DNA from: JADHUC01 sp964617665
Lineage (GTDB): Bacteria; Planctomycetota; Planctomycetia; Pirellulales; Pirellulaceae
Reading direction: 5' to 3'
Length of the DNA: 62,786 nucleotides
NCBI GenBank assembly: GCA_964617665.1
Contig: CAZUAH010000014.1
Coordinates: forward strand, 1-62,786
Positions 37,369-45,687 of the stretch are shown piece by piece (positions within the stretch are counted from its first letter, which is position 1; each line of letters opens with the position of its first letter). The position numbers and the translations under genes are program-made. The notes beneath the pieces are model-generated. The model searched no databases and was not told the origin of the DNA. It saw only the letters and a list, made by a program, of their open reading frames with translations.

Positions 37369-37512
37369 TATGTTACCTTTGGTTACGGCTGGATGCAGCG
37401 GTGCGTTTGTTGCTCGGTTGGCCGAGACTTCCTATGCTGAAGCGCGTCGATTATGCGCATCTGCCGAGTTCACGCGTAGCCTTCACAACCTGACCCGCAG
37501 CAGGAGCAGACA

Positions 37513-38916
37513 ATGGATACCCATTGGACAAACGAACGCAGTTCCGGATGGCTTTTCGCATTGGCGGTCCCGATGATGGGCTTGCTGGCCTCGCCACAGG
37601 CTCCGACAGCCAGTGGTGCCGAGCCCGATCGCCCCAACATCATCTTTATGATGGCCGACGACCTCGGATATGGGGATCTTGGCTGTTACGGCCAGAAGCA
37701 CATCCAGACGCCGAACATCGACCGTTTGGCCGCCGAAGGCACTCGGTTCACGCAGGTGTATGCCGGCTCGACGGTGTGCGCTCCAAGCCGCAGTGTTCTG
37801 GTGACCGGCCTGCACACCGGTCACACGACCGTGCGTGGCAATTTCGGGAAAGGAGGCGTCAAAGGACTGGGCGGCGGAAGCGGACGCGTGCCTTTGCGCG
37901 ACGAAGACATTACGGTGGCCGAGGTGCTGAAACAGGCAGGCTACGCGACCGGTATGACGGGCAAATGGGGCTTGGGCGAGCCGAACACCACCGGCCAGCC
38001 CAACCGACAAGGGTTTGACGAGTGGTTCGGATACCTGAACCAGCGCCGCGCCCATACCTATTACCCCACCTTCATTTGGCGCAATCAGGACAAGCACCTT
38101 CTTCCTGGCAACGAAGGCGGCAACAAGGAGACGTATACCCACGATCTGTTCACGCAGTTTGCGCTGGATTTCATTCAGCAGAACAAGGATCGGCCCTTCT
38201 TCCTCTATCTGCCTTGGTGCATCCCTCACGCGAAGTACGAAATCCCCAGCGTCGAACCGTATGCGGACCGTGAGTGGCCCGGCGATGCGAAGGTCCACGC
38301 GGCGATGGTCACTCGTATGGATCGGGACGTCGGGCGTATCATGTCGCTGCTGGACGAGTTGAAGATCGGGCAGCGAACGATCGTCTTCTTCTGTTCGGAC
38401 AACGGGGCAGCGAAGCGTTGGGAGGGTATCTTCGATTCATCCGGACCACTGCGAGGGCACAAACGCGATATGTACGAAGGCGGTATCCGCACTCCGATGA
38501 TCGTGCGCTGGCCGGGCAAGGTTCCTGCCGGCCAGACCAGCGATGCAGTATGGTATTTCGCCGACTTCCTGCCCACTGCGGCCGAACTGGCAGGCGTCGA
38601 ATCGCCTCCTGGAATCGACGGCGTCAGCGTCGTCCCCAGTCTGATGGGCCGGCCACAGCCGCAGTTGGCCGACAGAATGCTCTACTGGGAGTTCTTCGAA
38701 CGAGGCTTCCAGCAAGCCGTGCGAAGGGGACCCTGGAAGGCCGTTCGCCGAAGCAACAGCGATTCGATCGAGTTGTACAACCTAGACGACGATCCCAGCG
38801 AAACGCAGAACATAGCCGGCCAGCACGCGCAAATCGTCGCGAAACTCGAATACGCCCTCAGGACGGCTCGCACCGAGTCGCCGAACTGGCCATTGCTATC
38901 GAAGAAGAAGCAGTAA
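37513..38916 (+). CDS. secreted sulfatase, second copy (type I, formylglycine-dependent)
   Basis: A 467-residue arylsulfatase-superfamily protein. AGGAG lies 6 bases before ATG 37513, and the leader (WLFALAVPMMGLLASPQAPTAS) is exported. NIIFMMADDLGYGDLGCYGQ gives the metal Asp pair. CAPSR places the formylglycine Cys at about residue 89. GMTGKWGLGEP replaces the usual GKWHLG His with Gly, which may alter the sulfate-binding site. FCSDNGAAKRWEG provides the second metal block. It is about 30% shorter at the C-terminus than many glycan sulfatases. The first sulfatase at 30835 keeps GKWHLG, so the two probably differ in substrate or activity. An anaerobic or FGE-type maturase would be needed; none is seen in the window. 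Confidence 0.9.
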   Translation: MDTHWTNERSSGWLFALAVPMMGLLASPQAPTASGAEPDRPNIIFMMADDLGYGDLGCYGQKHIQTPNIDRLAAEGTRFTQVYAGSTVCAPSRSVLVTGLHTGHTTVRGNFGKGGVKGLGGGSGRVPLRDEDITVAEVLKQAGYATGMTGKWGLGEPNTTGQPNRQGFDEWFGYLNQRRAHTYYPTFIWRNQDKHLLPGNEGGNKETYTHDLFTQFALDFIQQNKDRPFFLYLPWCIPHAKYEIPSVEPYADREWPGDAKVHAAMVTRMDRDVGRIMSLLDELKIGQRTIVFFCSDNGAAKRWEGIFDSSGPLRGHKRDMYEGGIRTPMIVRWPGKVPAGQTSDAVWYFADFLPTAAELAGVESPPGIDGVSVVPSLMGRPQPQLADRMLYWEFFERGFQQAVRRGPWKAVRRSNSDSIELYNLDDDPSETQNIAGQHAQIVAKLEYALRTARTESPNWPLLSKKKQ

Positions 38917-39041
38917 CAATACTCACTGGTATCACGTCAAATCGTGTCTGACAGGTAGACGTGGACTTGTTCCAGCTTACTCGTCGTCTTCGATTTGCCG
39001 TACCGTAATCGCCAGCTCCAACAACTCAAAGGAGTCCGATC

Positions 39042-39821
39042 ATGTTGCGAGTCGCTATGACAACGGTTTTGCTAGCAGCTATCATACTAAGCGGTCAGCT
39101 CTACGGCCAAGGTGTCGTCGAAACGACCGTACCGACAGAAGCGCCGCTAACGTATGCCTTTCCTACGCCGGTTATGGGAAGTTGGGCTGGCCCTATGTCT
39201 ATGTATGGGGTAGGCGGCCATGTTCCCAATGATCCGATAGGGATGCTCGCCATGCCGCAGTTCGGGAAAGAACTTGAGTTGGTGGACGATCAGGTCGAGA
39301 AGATACGCGAACTGCAACAGGAGATGCAGAAACAGATTGGCGAGATCTTCCGCAACGCAGCAAACGTTAGCGGCGGCAACGTGGGGCAGATGATGCAGGA
39401 GGCGCAGAAGGTCGTCCGCGAGAGAACCGAAGAGAAGCTGGCCAAGGTCCTGCTGCCGCACCAGGTGCAGCGTCTGAAGCAGTTGAAGCTTCAGATGGAG
39501 TTGCGTAATCGTGGCCTGAACGCCCTGGCCGGCGACCAACTGTCCGGTGCGCTGGGATTGACCGGCGAGCAGAAACAGCAATTGATGGAGAAACAACGCG
39601 AAGCCCAACAGAAGCTACAGGAGCGAATTCAGCAAATGCGCGACCAACTGCAAAAGGAAGTGATCGAAGACGTGCTGAAGCCCGGTCAATTGCAGAAGTT
39701 GGAAAAGCTGACCGGCGAGAAGTACAAAGTGAAGAAGCCCGATTACAGCTCTATGTACTCTCGATATCGTCCGGCCGCCAAAGAGAAGAAACCAGCAGCC
39801 AAAGAGAAGAAAAAGGAATAG
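39042..39821 (+). CDS. secreted coiled-coil protein with LTxxQ-type repeats
   Basis: A 259-residue exported protein (MLRVAMTTVLLAAIILSG leader). Its helical body (about residues 75-230) contains two units of the Spy/CpxP-like pattern, LELVDDQVEKIRELQQEMQK and LGLTGEQKQQLMEKQREAQQ, each followed by a helix ending in a KVLLPHQVQRL or VLKPGQLQKL block. The tail is a basic lysine-rich repeat (AAKEKKPAAKEKKKE). Spy/CpxP proteins are periplasmic chaperones or stress sensors, but planctomycete versions are uncharacterised. AAAGGAG 7 bases before the ATG supports the start. The GNAT gene begins 2 bp after its stop, so the two are probably cotranscribed. Confidence 0.75.
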   Translation: MLRVAMTTVLLAAIILSGQLYGQGVVETTVPTEAPLTYAFPTPVMGSWAGPMSMYGVGGHVPNDPIGMLAMPQFGKELELVDDQVEKIRELQQEMQKQIGEIFRNAANVSGGNVGQMMQEAQKVVRERTEEKLAKVLLPHQVQRLKQLKLQMELRNRGLNALAGDQLSGALGLTGEQKQQLMEKQREAQQKLQERIQQMRDQLQKEVIEDVLKPGQLQKLEKLTGEKYKVKKPDYSSMYSRYRPAAKEKKPAAKEKKKE

Positions 39822-39823
39822 CG

Positions 39824-40378
39824 GTGACTCGCACCAACGCGATCTCGCCCAGCGAAATGCCGACCGTCAAGACCAAGACGACCTACCTGGAAATGCACAG
39901 CTCGCCGAGCTCGGTCGCTTCGCCACCTTGCGACGGCATCGAGGTCGCGAAAGCCGACAAGCCTAGCACCGAATTCTACCGGCACTTGTATCGTACGGTG
40001 GGCGAGCAGTTTCATTGGGTAGACCGACTGGTAATGCCTGCCGACGAATTGCGGGCCACGATCCAGGATGACCGAGTCGAAATCTATGTGCTTTCTGTTG
40101 ACGGCGAGACGGCCGGGTATTCGGAACTGGATCATCGCCAGGCAGGCGAAATCGAGTTGACATATTTCGGGTTGTTTCCGCAGTTTGTCGGCAAGGGACT
40201 CGGCAAATACTTCCTCGACTGGTCTCTACGAAAAGCCTGGTCGTACCAACCGCGACGAGTTTGGGTCCACACATGCGACCTGGATCATCCCGCCGCACTT
40301 CCCACCTACCTGAAAGCCGGGTTCGTGATTTACGACGAGAAGATCATCGACCAGCCTATTCCCGACGACATGACGTGA
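39824..40378 (+). CDS. GNAT family N-acetyltransferase
   Basis: A 184-residue acetyltransferase of the GCN5-related superfamily. Residues about 85-170 hold the fold: VLSVDGETAGYSELDHRQ, strand IELTYFGLFPQF, acetyl-CoA-binding GKGLGKYFLDWSLRKAW, then VHTCDLDHPAALPTYLKAGF. The substrate is unknown. GTG 39824 starts 2 bp after the preceding gene, whose own terminal codons may provide the ribosome. The 3' end overlaps the convergent large gene at 40356 by 23 bp, and both readings look intact. The first 35 residues are poorly conserved, so a later start is possible. Confidence 0.83.
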   Translation: MTRTNAISPSEMPTVKTKTTYLEMHSSPSSVASPPCDGIEVAKADKPSTEFYRHLYRTVGEQFHWVDRLVMPADELRATIQDDRVEIYVLSVDGETAGYSELDHRQAGEIELTYFGLFPQFVGKGLGKYFLDWSLRKAWSYQPRRVWVHTCDLDHPAALPTYLKAGFVIYDEKIIDQPIPDDMT

Positions 40379-43300
40379 GAACGGACGTGCCGGGTGGGAC
40401 GTCGACGCTTTCGCGAAACTCACCTAGCAAAGTGAAACCCGGTCCGGGACGTACTTCACAGGTAATCGCATTGTCCGTCGGGTTGTGGACGACAAACGCT
40501 GCCCTGTCGGCGCGAGTATCCACCAGTGTCAGACAGACGTCCGCATGGTCGCTTGTTAACAGGTTGCCGATGAAGATGTCCTTGTCGCCCATTACCGTGT
40601 CGATCTGCAGAAAACCTGTTCCGTCCTCAAGTACGGGGAAATGGCGGATCTCGTTGTCCAGCGTTTTGGTCTTTCGCACCGTGTACCGCTGGTTCATGTC
40701 GTTGACGACCCATTCGGCGATTTCGAATGTGTTCCGACCCGGATACCAGATACCTGCGTGCCAGCGCGGGTTGAGCCCTTCGATTCTTGCGGGAAGGTTC
40801 AATGGCAGATTGGCTTCTGTGACGGTGCCGGCAAAACCATGACCCTGGGCCTTCAGTTTTAGAATGAAGGCGTTGCCGGTGACAGAGCCGATTCTTGGAT
40901 CTATGCGATACGCGGTCTTTCCACATAGACCGAGGCTGTCACGGACGTGGATCACAAAACGATCGTCCGGTGGCGGATCCAGTCTGCTGACGACGCCAAG
41001 GTAGCGATAGGTCAGCCTTTCGCCGGCCTTCACCGAGCGGTTACCATCGGCCAGCACGCCTCGAAAGTTGTGCCAACCGCTTCCGCCATAGAATGCGTGA
41101 TACTTCAAACCTTCTTCCAGAGCGATCATTCCGACCGAACCGCGATATGCTTGAGGAAACATGGCTGCATAACCTCCGACCGGCAATTGGCCAGAGAACG
41201 ACCGGTGCGTTTCGGACAGCGTGCCGGAAATCAACGTGCCATCTTTGACTGTCGCGGTCAGACGATCGCATCCTTGTCTGCCGTTGAACCTCATCACTTC
41301 CGGACGTTCGAGCGAGAAATCCTCTTTCGCCGTAAACTCACCTTCCACCAATGCGACCAGCGGTCCGTCTTGCCAAGGAGTGAACAGCGTGTGCCGCACC
41401 TTGCCGGAGATGGACTCGTTGGGAACCGCACGCTCCGGGATGTCGGTGCGGTCGGGATTCCCGCTGGCCGTCAGCGGGTAATGGTCGTCGATGAAGCAAT
41501 CCACGATCGTGCCAAAGCGGCATGCAAGCTGCGGATAGAACTCGACGGCGGGGCGAATGCCCTCCTGAAGTCCTCCCCAAGTGGGCAGACCAATGTAACG
41601 GAAATCCCTGGCGGCAAGATAGTTCTCGATTCCTCGCACGTTCTGCAGGTGCTCGGGCGGTCCCCACCATTTGCCGCGAGGCATCGTGTTGATGTTGTCC
41701 GAGCAGCGAGGAAAGCTGTTCTCTTGAATTGCGGTCCAGGCTCCCCACCCGATCGCTTGTTTCCCGTCGTTGTCGGTCGCGTGGACGATCAGTTCGTATT
41801 GCTTGTCGTGAAAATGGTCGATGCTGCTCTCGAATTCGGGCTCGCCACCGGGCAGGAACCGCCGCCAGGGTCGCGGTGAATCGCTGTTCAGTATCTTCAC
41901 TTCGCGCAGGCCAGCGGTCGAGCTGGCCTTGACGTGAACGCGGATCCGGTCTTGAGTTGCAAAGGCCAAATCGCTGGTCGCGAAATTCAGAATCCGTGTA
42001 TCCTCGATGATCGGTCCGTTGGACACGAACGAAGAGCGGCAATGGACGTAGTTGCCTTTGTACTTGGCAATGTGACCGCTAAGTGCATCAACCATGTTGC
42101 CGTCGAACCAGCGCACATAGGTCTGATAGCCGCTGGTTCGGGCACGTTTGACCTTTTCGGGCGAGGTCACCAGATGCACCGCCACCGGGCTGAGTCCATA
42201 CCTCATCTTCTCCAGCCGCAGATAGGTGTCGACGGAATCATCAACCAGTTTGCCGTCCTCGTAGGTGTATAGGCTGATGACTTTGAAATTCCCCTGAAAG
42301 GCGGCCTTTTCTGGATTGCTGTGCGAGGTAATCAGCACGACCGGCGGCCACTGACAGCCGCGTGACAGCGCGTTGTTGATCTTGATGCGGCCGGGATATT
42401 TCTGGCTCGACCAGCCGTCTTCCGGCCACCGGAGCCGATCCGAGAACGTGACCCAAGAGTTGCCGGATTCGTCCAGGTAGGCAAAGCCAGGATACGCTTT
42501 GAAGGTCTCGGTACTCTGTTGCTTACAGATGGCTTGCAGCCGTACAAATTCCTCTTGGGCCAATTGATCCAGGTCTTCCGTGAACGCAATGAAGTCGTAA
42601 CCCACTTCTTTGGCTGCTTGAATGAACTCTTCCGGTGTTCCCTGTCCACTGCTCAGCGACGACTTCGCGCCGATCAAGCCAACGAAGCAGCGGGGCGGGT
42701 ATGCGCCTTTGGCCTTTAGCCTGTCCCAATCCTTCCAGCCGGGCGGACGTTGCGATTCGCTCTTGGGTTTCCGGGGCACTGTATACCCGCCGAACGTGTC
42801 TCTCGAAGGTTCGGCAAGGTACGTCATCAGATTCGCGATCAGCCGCGCCGCATCGCCACGCATCCCCGACGACTCGCCGTCCATGGTTAGGCCCCGACCC
42901 CAGAGGATGTGATAGCCGTCTTGCCATATGCAAGTGGAATTGACTGGCCAGACGGCAATTCGTCCTTTGCCGAAGTCCCGCACGGCCAATAGTGGAGGCT
43001 CGGAACCATAGGTGCCGGGCGACGGCGGAGGCGGCTGACCGCCCTTCACTGTGCGAAGAGATTTGGTGGTCGCCTTGCCACGTAACAGGATCGTCCAGTC
43101 TTTGCCGGCTTTGATCGGCGACGTGGAATCGGAGTACATGTGGTGATAAGTCGTATAGAAGATCCCCTTCACGCCTTCGGTTGCCGGATGACGAGTCACG
43201 TTGTCCGTCCAAGAAAGTTCGTAACCGGATTCCAGTTTGACTTTGTGTTCGTCATCGACGACCTGTTCGCCAAGGATCTGGATATCACACGGCGCGAGCC

Positions 43301-43781
43301 ACTGGTTAGCCGCATCAATGTCCTTGCCGAACTGCCAGCCTTGTACACGCATCACCAACAGTCCGCCTCCTTGCTTCACGTATTCCAGCAGAAGCTGCTT
43401 TTTCTGCTCCACCATCTCGTCGAGCCCCGGCGACGTGCCCGGCATGTACACATGAGGAATCACCACGACGTTGAACTGATTCAAATACTCCGTCGTCAAG
43501 CCGGATGCATACGGGGCGATGCCCACCTCGAAACCTAGGTCCTTGAGCCGCGTCCGCAATTTCGGATCGGGCAAGGCGAAATGATTCATGCGGGGTGACG
43601 ACTTCGGTTGCCCCTCTTCGGCCTGATGCATCAGCACAAGATAAGCCGGCGTCTTGCCCTGGGGCCCGACCGTGTCGGCAGCACCGACTTCCTCCGCGCG
43701 CAAGCCAATTATGGCGACACCAAGCGTGACTGCCAGCCCAGCCAATAGTGCGCAATCCGTGAAACGACCTTGCTTGCTCAT
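40356..43781 (-). CDS. giant secreted protein with GATase-like and degenerate PHP-like domains
   Basis: A predicted exported protein of 1141 residues (leader CALLAGLAVTLGVAIIGLRA). Residues about 45-330 resemble a class I glutamine-amidotransferase-like (ThuA/DJ-1-type) domain (FNVVVIPHVYMPGTSP, then EYVKQGGGLLVMRVQGW). Residues about 365-620 look like a PHP-type metal-dependent hydrolase fold (TPEEFIQAAKEVGYDFIAFTED). However, the usual HxH motif is replaced by GAKSS-type sequence and TDH is TED, so metal ligands seem lost. The C-terminal 500 residues are beta-rich and unknown. It is the last gene on the minus strand before a divergent promoter region shared with the DUF885 gene. Function is unknown; the domain reading is moderately secure. 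Confidence 0.65.
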   Translation of the reverse strand: MSKQGRFTDCALLAGLAVTLGVAIIGLRAEEVGAADTVGPQGKTPAYLVLMHQAEEGQPKSSPRMNHFALPDPKLRTRLKDLGFEVGIAPYASGLTTEYLNQFNVVVIPHVYMPGTSPGLDEMVEQKKQLLLEYVKQGGGLLVMRVQGWQFGKDIDAANQWLAPCDIQILGEQVVDDEHKVKLESGYELSWTDNVTRHPATEGVKGIFYTTYHHMYSDSTSPIKAGKDWTILLRGKATTKSLRTVKGGQPPPPSPGTYGSEPPLLAVRDFGKGRIAVWPVNSTCIWQDGYHILWGRGLTMDGESSGMRGDAARLIANLMTYLAEPSRDTFGGYTVPRKPKSESQRPPGWKDWDRLKAKGAYPPRCFVGLIGAKSSLSSGQGTPEEFIQAAKEVGYDFIAFTEDLDQLAQEEFVRLQAICKQQSTETFKAYPGFAYLDESGNSWVTFSDRLRWPEDGWSSQKYPGRIKINNALSRGCQWPPVVLITSHSNPEKAAFQGNFKVISLYTYEDGKLVDDSVDTYLRLEKMRYGLSPVAVHLVTSPEKVKRARTSGYQTYVRWFDGNMVDALSGHIAKYKGNYVHCRSSFVSNGPIIEDTRILNFATSDLAFATQDRIRVHVKASSTAGLREVKILNSDSPRPWRRFLPGGEPEFESSIDHFHDKQYELIVHATDNDGKQAIGWGAWTAIQENSFPRCSDNINTMPRGKWWGPPEHLQNVRGIENYLAARDFRYIGLPTWGGLQEGIRPAVEFYPQLACRFGTIVDCFIDDHYPLTASGNPDRTDIPERAVPNESISGKVRHTLFTPWQDGPLVALVEGEFTAKEDFSLERPEVMRFNGRQGCDRLTATVKDGTLISGTLSETHRSFSGQLPVGGYAAMFPQAYRGSVGMIALEEGLKYHAFYGGSGWHNFRGVLADGNRSVKAGERLTYRYLGVVSRLDPPPDDRFVIHVRDSLGLCGKTAYRIDPRIGSVTGNAFILKLKAQGHGFAGTVTEANLPLNLPARIEGLNPRWHAGIWYPGRNTFEIAEWVVNDMNQRYTVRKTKTLDNEIRHFPVLEDGTGFLQIDTVMGDKDIFIGNLLTSDHADVCLTLVDTRADRAAFVVHNPTDNAITCEVRPGPGFTLLGEFRESVDVPPGTSVLTSCRRE

Positions 43782-43807
43782 CTTCTATCTCCGGCGAGGG
43801 TAGTCTG

Positions 43808-43834
43808 TTGACACGGCGACTGTTATTGTATGCT
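43808..43834 (+). promoter_or_regulatory. candidate sigma-70 promoter of the DUF885 gene
   Basis: TTGACA (43808-43813) and TATGCT (43829-43834) are separated by 15 bases in the divergent gap. The spacing is short but both hexamers are good. It would give a leader of about 50 bases to ATG 43892. Confidence 0.4.
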
Positions 43835-43891
43835 CCAGACTACGCCCTACAAAATCTGCTCGGCGAACGAAACCACTTGAAAGGAGCGAAG

Positions 43892-45652
43892 ATGTCAACG
43901 TTTTCGTTGTTGATGGTCGTGATTCAAGCTGCGGGGATCGCAACAGCTTCTGCGGATCAGCAATTCGAACAGCTTGCTGCACGTTATGTGGATGAGTTCC
44001 CGGCATTGTCGCCCGTGTCGGCCACCAGCTTGGGCGACCATCGTTTCGATAGCCAATTGAATGAAGTGAGCGAAGAAGCGCGGGCTCGGCAGCGAGCGTT
44101 TTGCCGCAGGTATTTGGAGCAACTGCGGAAGATCGACGCGGTCAAGTTGTCTCGCGCGAACCAAGTGGACTATGCGCTGTTGGAACATGATCTGGAAGGC
44201 TCGCTGTGGCGACTGGATACTCTGCAGGAATGGGCCTGGAACCCGTTGGCGTATACTGGGCTATCAGGTGGCGCAATCTACAGTCTGATGGCCCGAGATT
44301 TCGCTCCAATCGAGAAACGTCTTGGGCATGTAGCCGATCGCCTTGAGCAGTTCCCTCGGTTGTTTCGCCAAGTCCGTGAGTCGCTCGATCCGAAACGAGT
44401 ACCGAAGATTCACGCCGAAACGGCCGTGAAGCAGAATCTCGGTGTGTTGAGCATCTTGGACAACTATGTCAGCCCCAACCTGGGCAAACTTCCCAAAGAT
44501 CAACGCGAGCGTTTGGAGCGAGCGATGGCAACGGCCAAAGAAGTCGTGGAAGAGCATCAGAAATGGTTGGAATCTGAGCTATTGCCCAACGCCGCCGGGG
44601 ATTTTCGGATAGGTCGCGAGTTGTACGATCAGAAGCTCGCATTCACGCTCAAGACACCGCTTGCCCGGCCTCAGTTGCGGGAGCGGGCCGAGCAGGAAAT
44701 GGTCCGCGTGCGTGACGAGATGTATGGCATCTCGCAGCAGGTCTACAAGGAGAAATTCCCGCACACAGAATTCCCCGCTGAACCGTCGCCCGCGTACAAG
44801 CAGGCCATCATTCGCGCTTGCCTGGAAATGGCCTACCTGGACACGCCGGCCGCGGACAAAGTTGTCGAGACCGCCAAATGGTCGTTAGAGCAGACCACGA
44901 AATTTGCACGCAAGAAGGACCTGTTGACTCTGCCGCCGGACCCCGTAGAGATCATCATCATGCCCGAATTCCAGCGTGGTGTATCGCTGGCGTACTGCGA
45001 TTCGCCCGGCCCGCTGGACGTCGGCTTGAAGACGTTCTACGCCGTGGCTCCGCTCCCTGAGGACTGGAGCGACGAGCAGATACAGTCGTTCCTGCGCGAG
45101 TACAATGTGCGGTCCATTCACGATCTGACTATGCACGAAGCCATGCCCGGACACTTTGTCCAACTTGCCCACTCGAATCGATACCCGGGCAAGCTGCGGG
45201 CCGTACTTTCGTCAGGCGTGTTCATCGAAGGCTGGGCCATCTATTCGGAACGGATGATGATCGACGAGGGTTTTCTGAATGGCGACCCGCTGATGCGATT
45301 GATCAATTTGAAGTGGTACTTGCGCGGGATCGGCAACGCGATTATCGATCAGGCGATCCACGCTGGGGACATGACGCGTGACGAGGCAATGAGACTGATG
45401 ATGGAAGACACGTTTCAAGAAGAACGCGAGGCTGCGGCCAAATGGGTGCGCGCTCAACTAACCTCGACGCAGCTTTCGACCTACTTCGTCGGCACGTTGG
45501 AGCACTTCGACCTGAGACGCGACATCGAACGCGCGTGGGGCGCGGATTTCGACTTAAAGACGTATCACGACAAGGTCCTGTCCTATGGCTCGCCGCCGAC
45601 GCAGTACGTCCGGGCCTTGGTACTGGACGGGGAGATTCCACGTTTACGCTGA
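43892..45652 (+). CDS. DUF885 family protein, zinc-metallopeptidase-like
   Basis: A 586-residue protein of the DUF885 family. AAAGGAG 5 bases before ATG 43892 decides the start and yields a weak leader (TFSLLMVVIQAAGIATASA). HEAMPGH at about residues 415-421 matches the HExxxGH zinc-binding pattern of this family. GVFIEGWAIYSERMM a few dozen residues later supplies a further conserved Glu block. Members are mostly uncharacterised and thought to be peptidases acting in the periplasm or cytoplasm. The sialate-O-acetylesterase-like gene starts 35 bp downstream on the same strand. Confidence 0.86.
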   Translation: MSTFSLLMVVIQAAGIATASADQQFEQLAARYVDEFPALSPVSATSLGDHRFDSQLNEVSEEARARQRAFCRRYLEQLRKIDAVKLSRANQVDYALLEHDLEGSLWRLDTLQEWAWNPLAYTGLSGGAIYSLMARDFAPIEKRLGHVADRLEQFPRLFRQVRESLDPKRVPKIHAETAVKQNLGVLSILDNYVSPNLGKLPKDQRERLERAMATAKEVVEEHQKWLESELLPNAAGDFRIGRELYDQKLAFTLKTPLARPQLRERAEQEMVRVRDEMYGISQQVYKEKFPHTEFPAEPSPAYKQAIIRACLEMAYLDTPAADKVVETAKWSLEQTTKFARKKDLLTLPPDPVEIIIMPEFQRGVSLAYCDSPGPLDVGLKTFYAVAPLPEDWSDEQIQSFLREYNVRSIHDLTMHEAMPGHFVQLAHSNRYPGKLRAVLSSGVFIEGWAIYSERMMIDEGFLNGDPLMRLINLKWYLRGIGNAIIDQAIHAGDMTRDEAMRLMMEDTFQEEREAAAKWVRAQLTSTQLSTYFVGTLEHFDLRRDIERAWGADFDLKTYHDKVLSYGSPPTQYVRALVLDGEIPRLR

Positions 45653-45687
45653 CGCGTTCAACTGGCCGAATTCCGGAGACAATACGC

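Noticed and set aside
40356..40378. Tail-to-tail overlap of the GNAT and giant secreted protein genes as a sign of a false gene
   Set aside because: Both frames have strong protein features; a 23 bp convergent overlap is not unusual.
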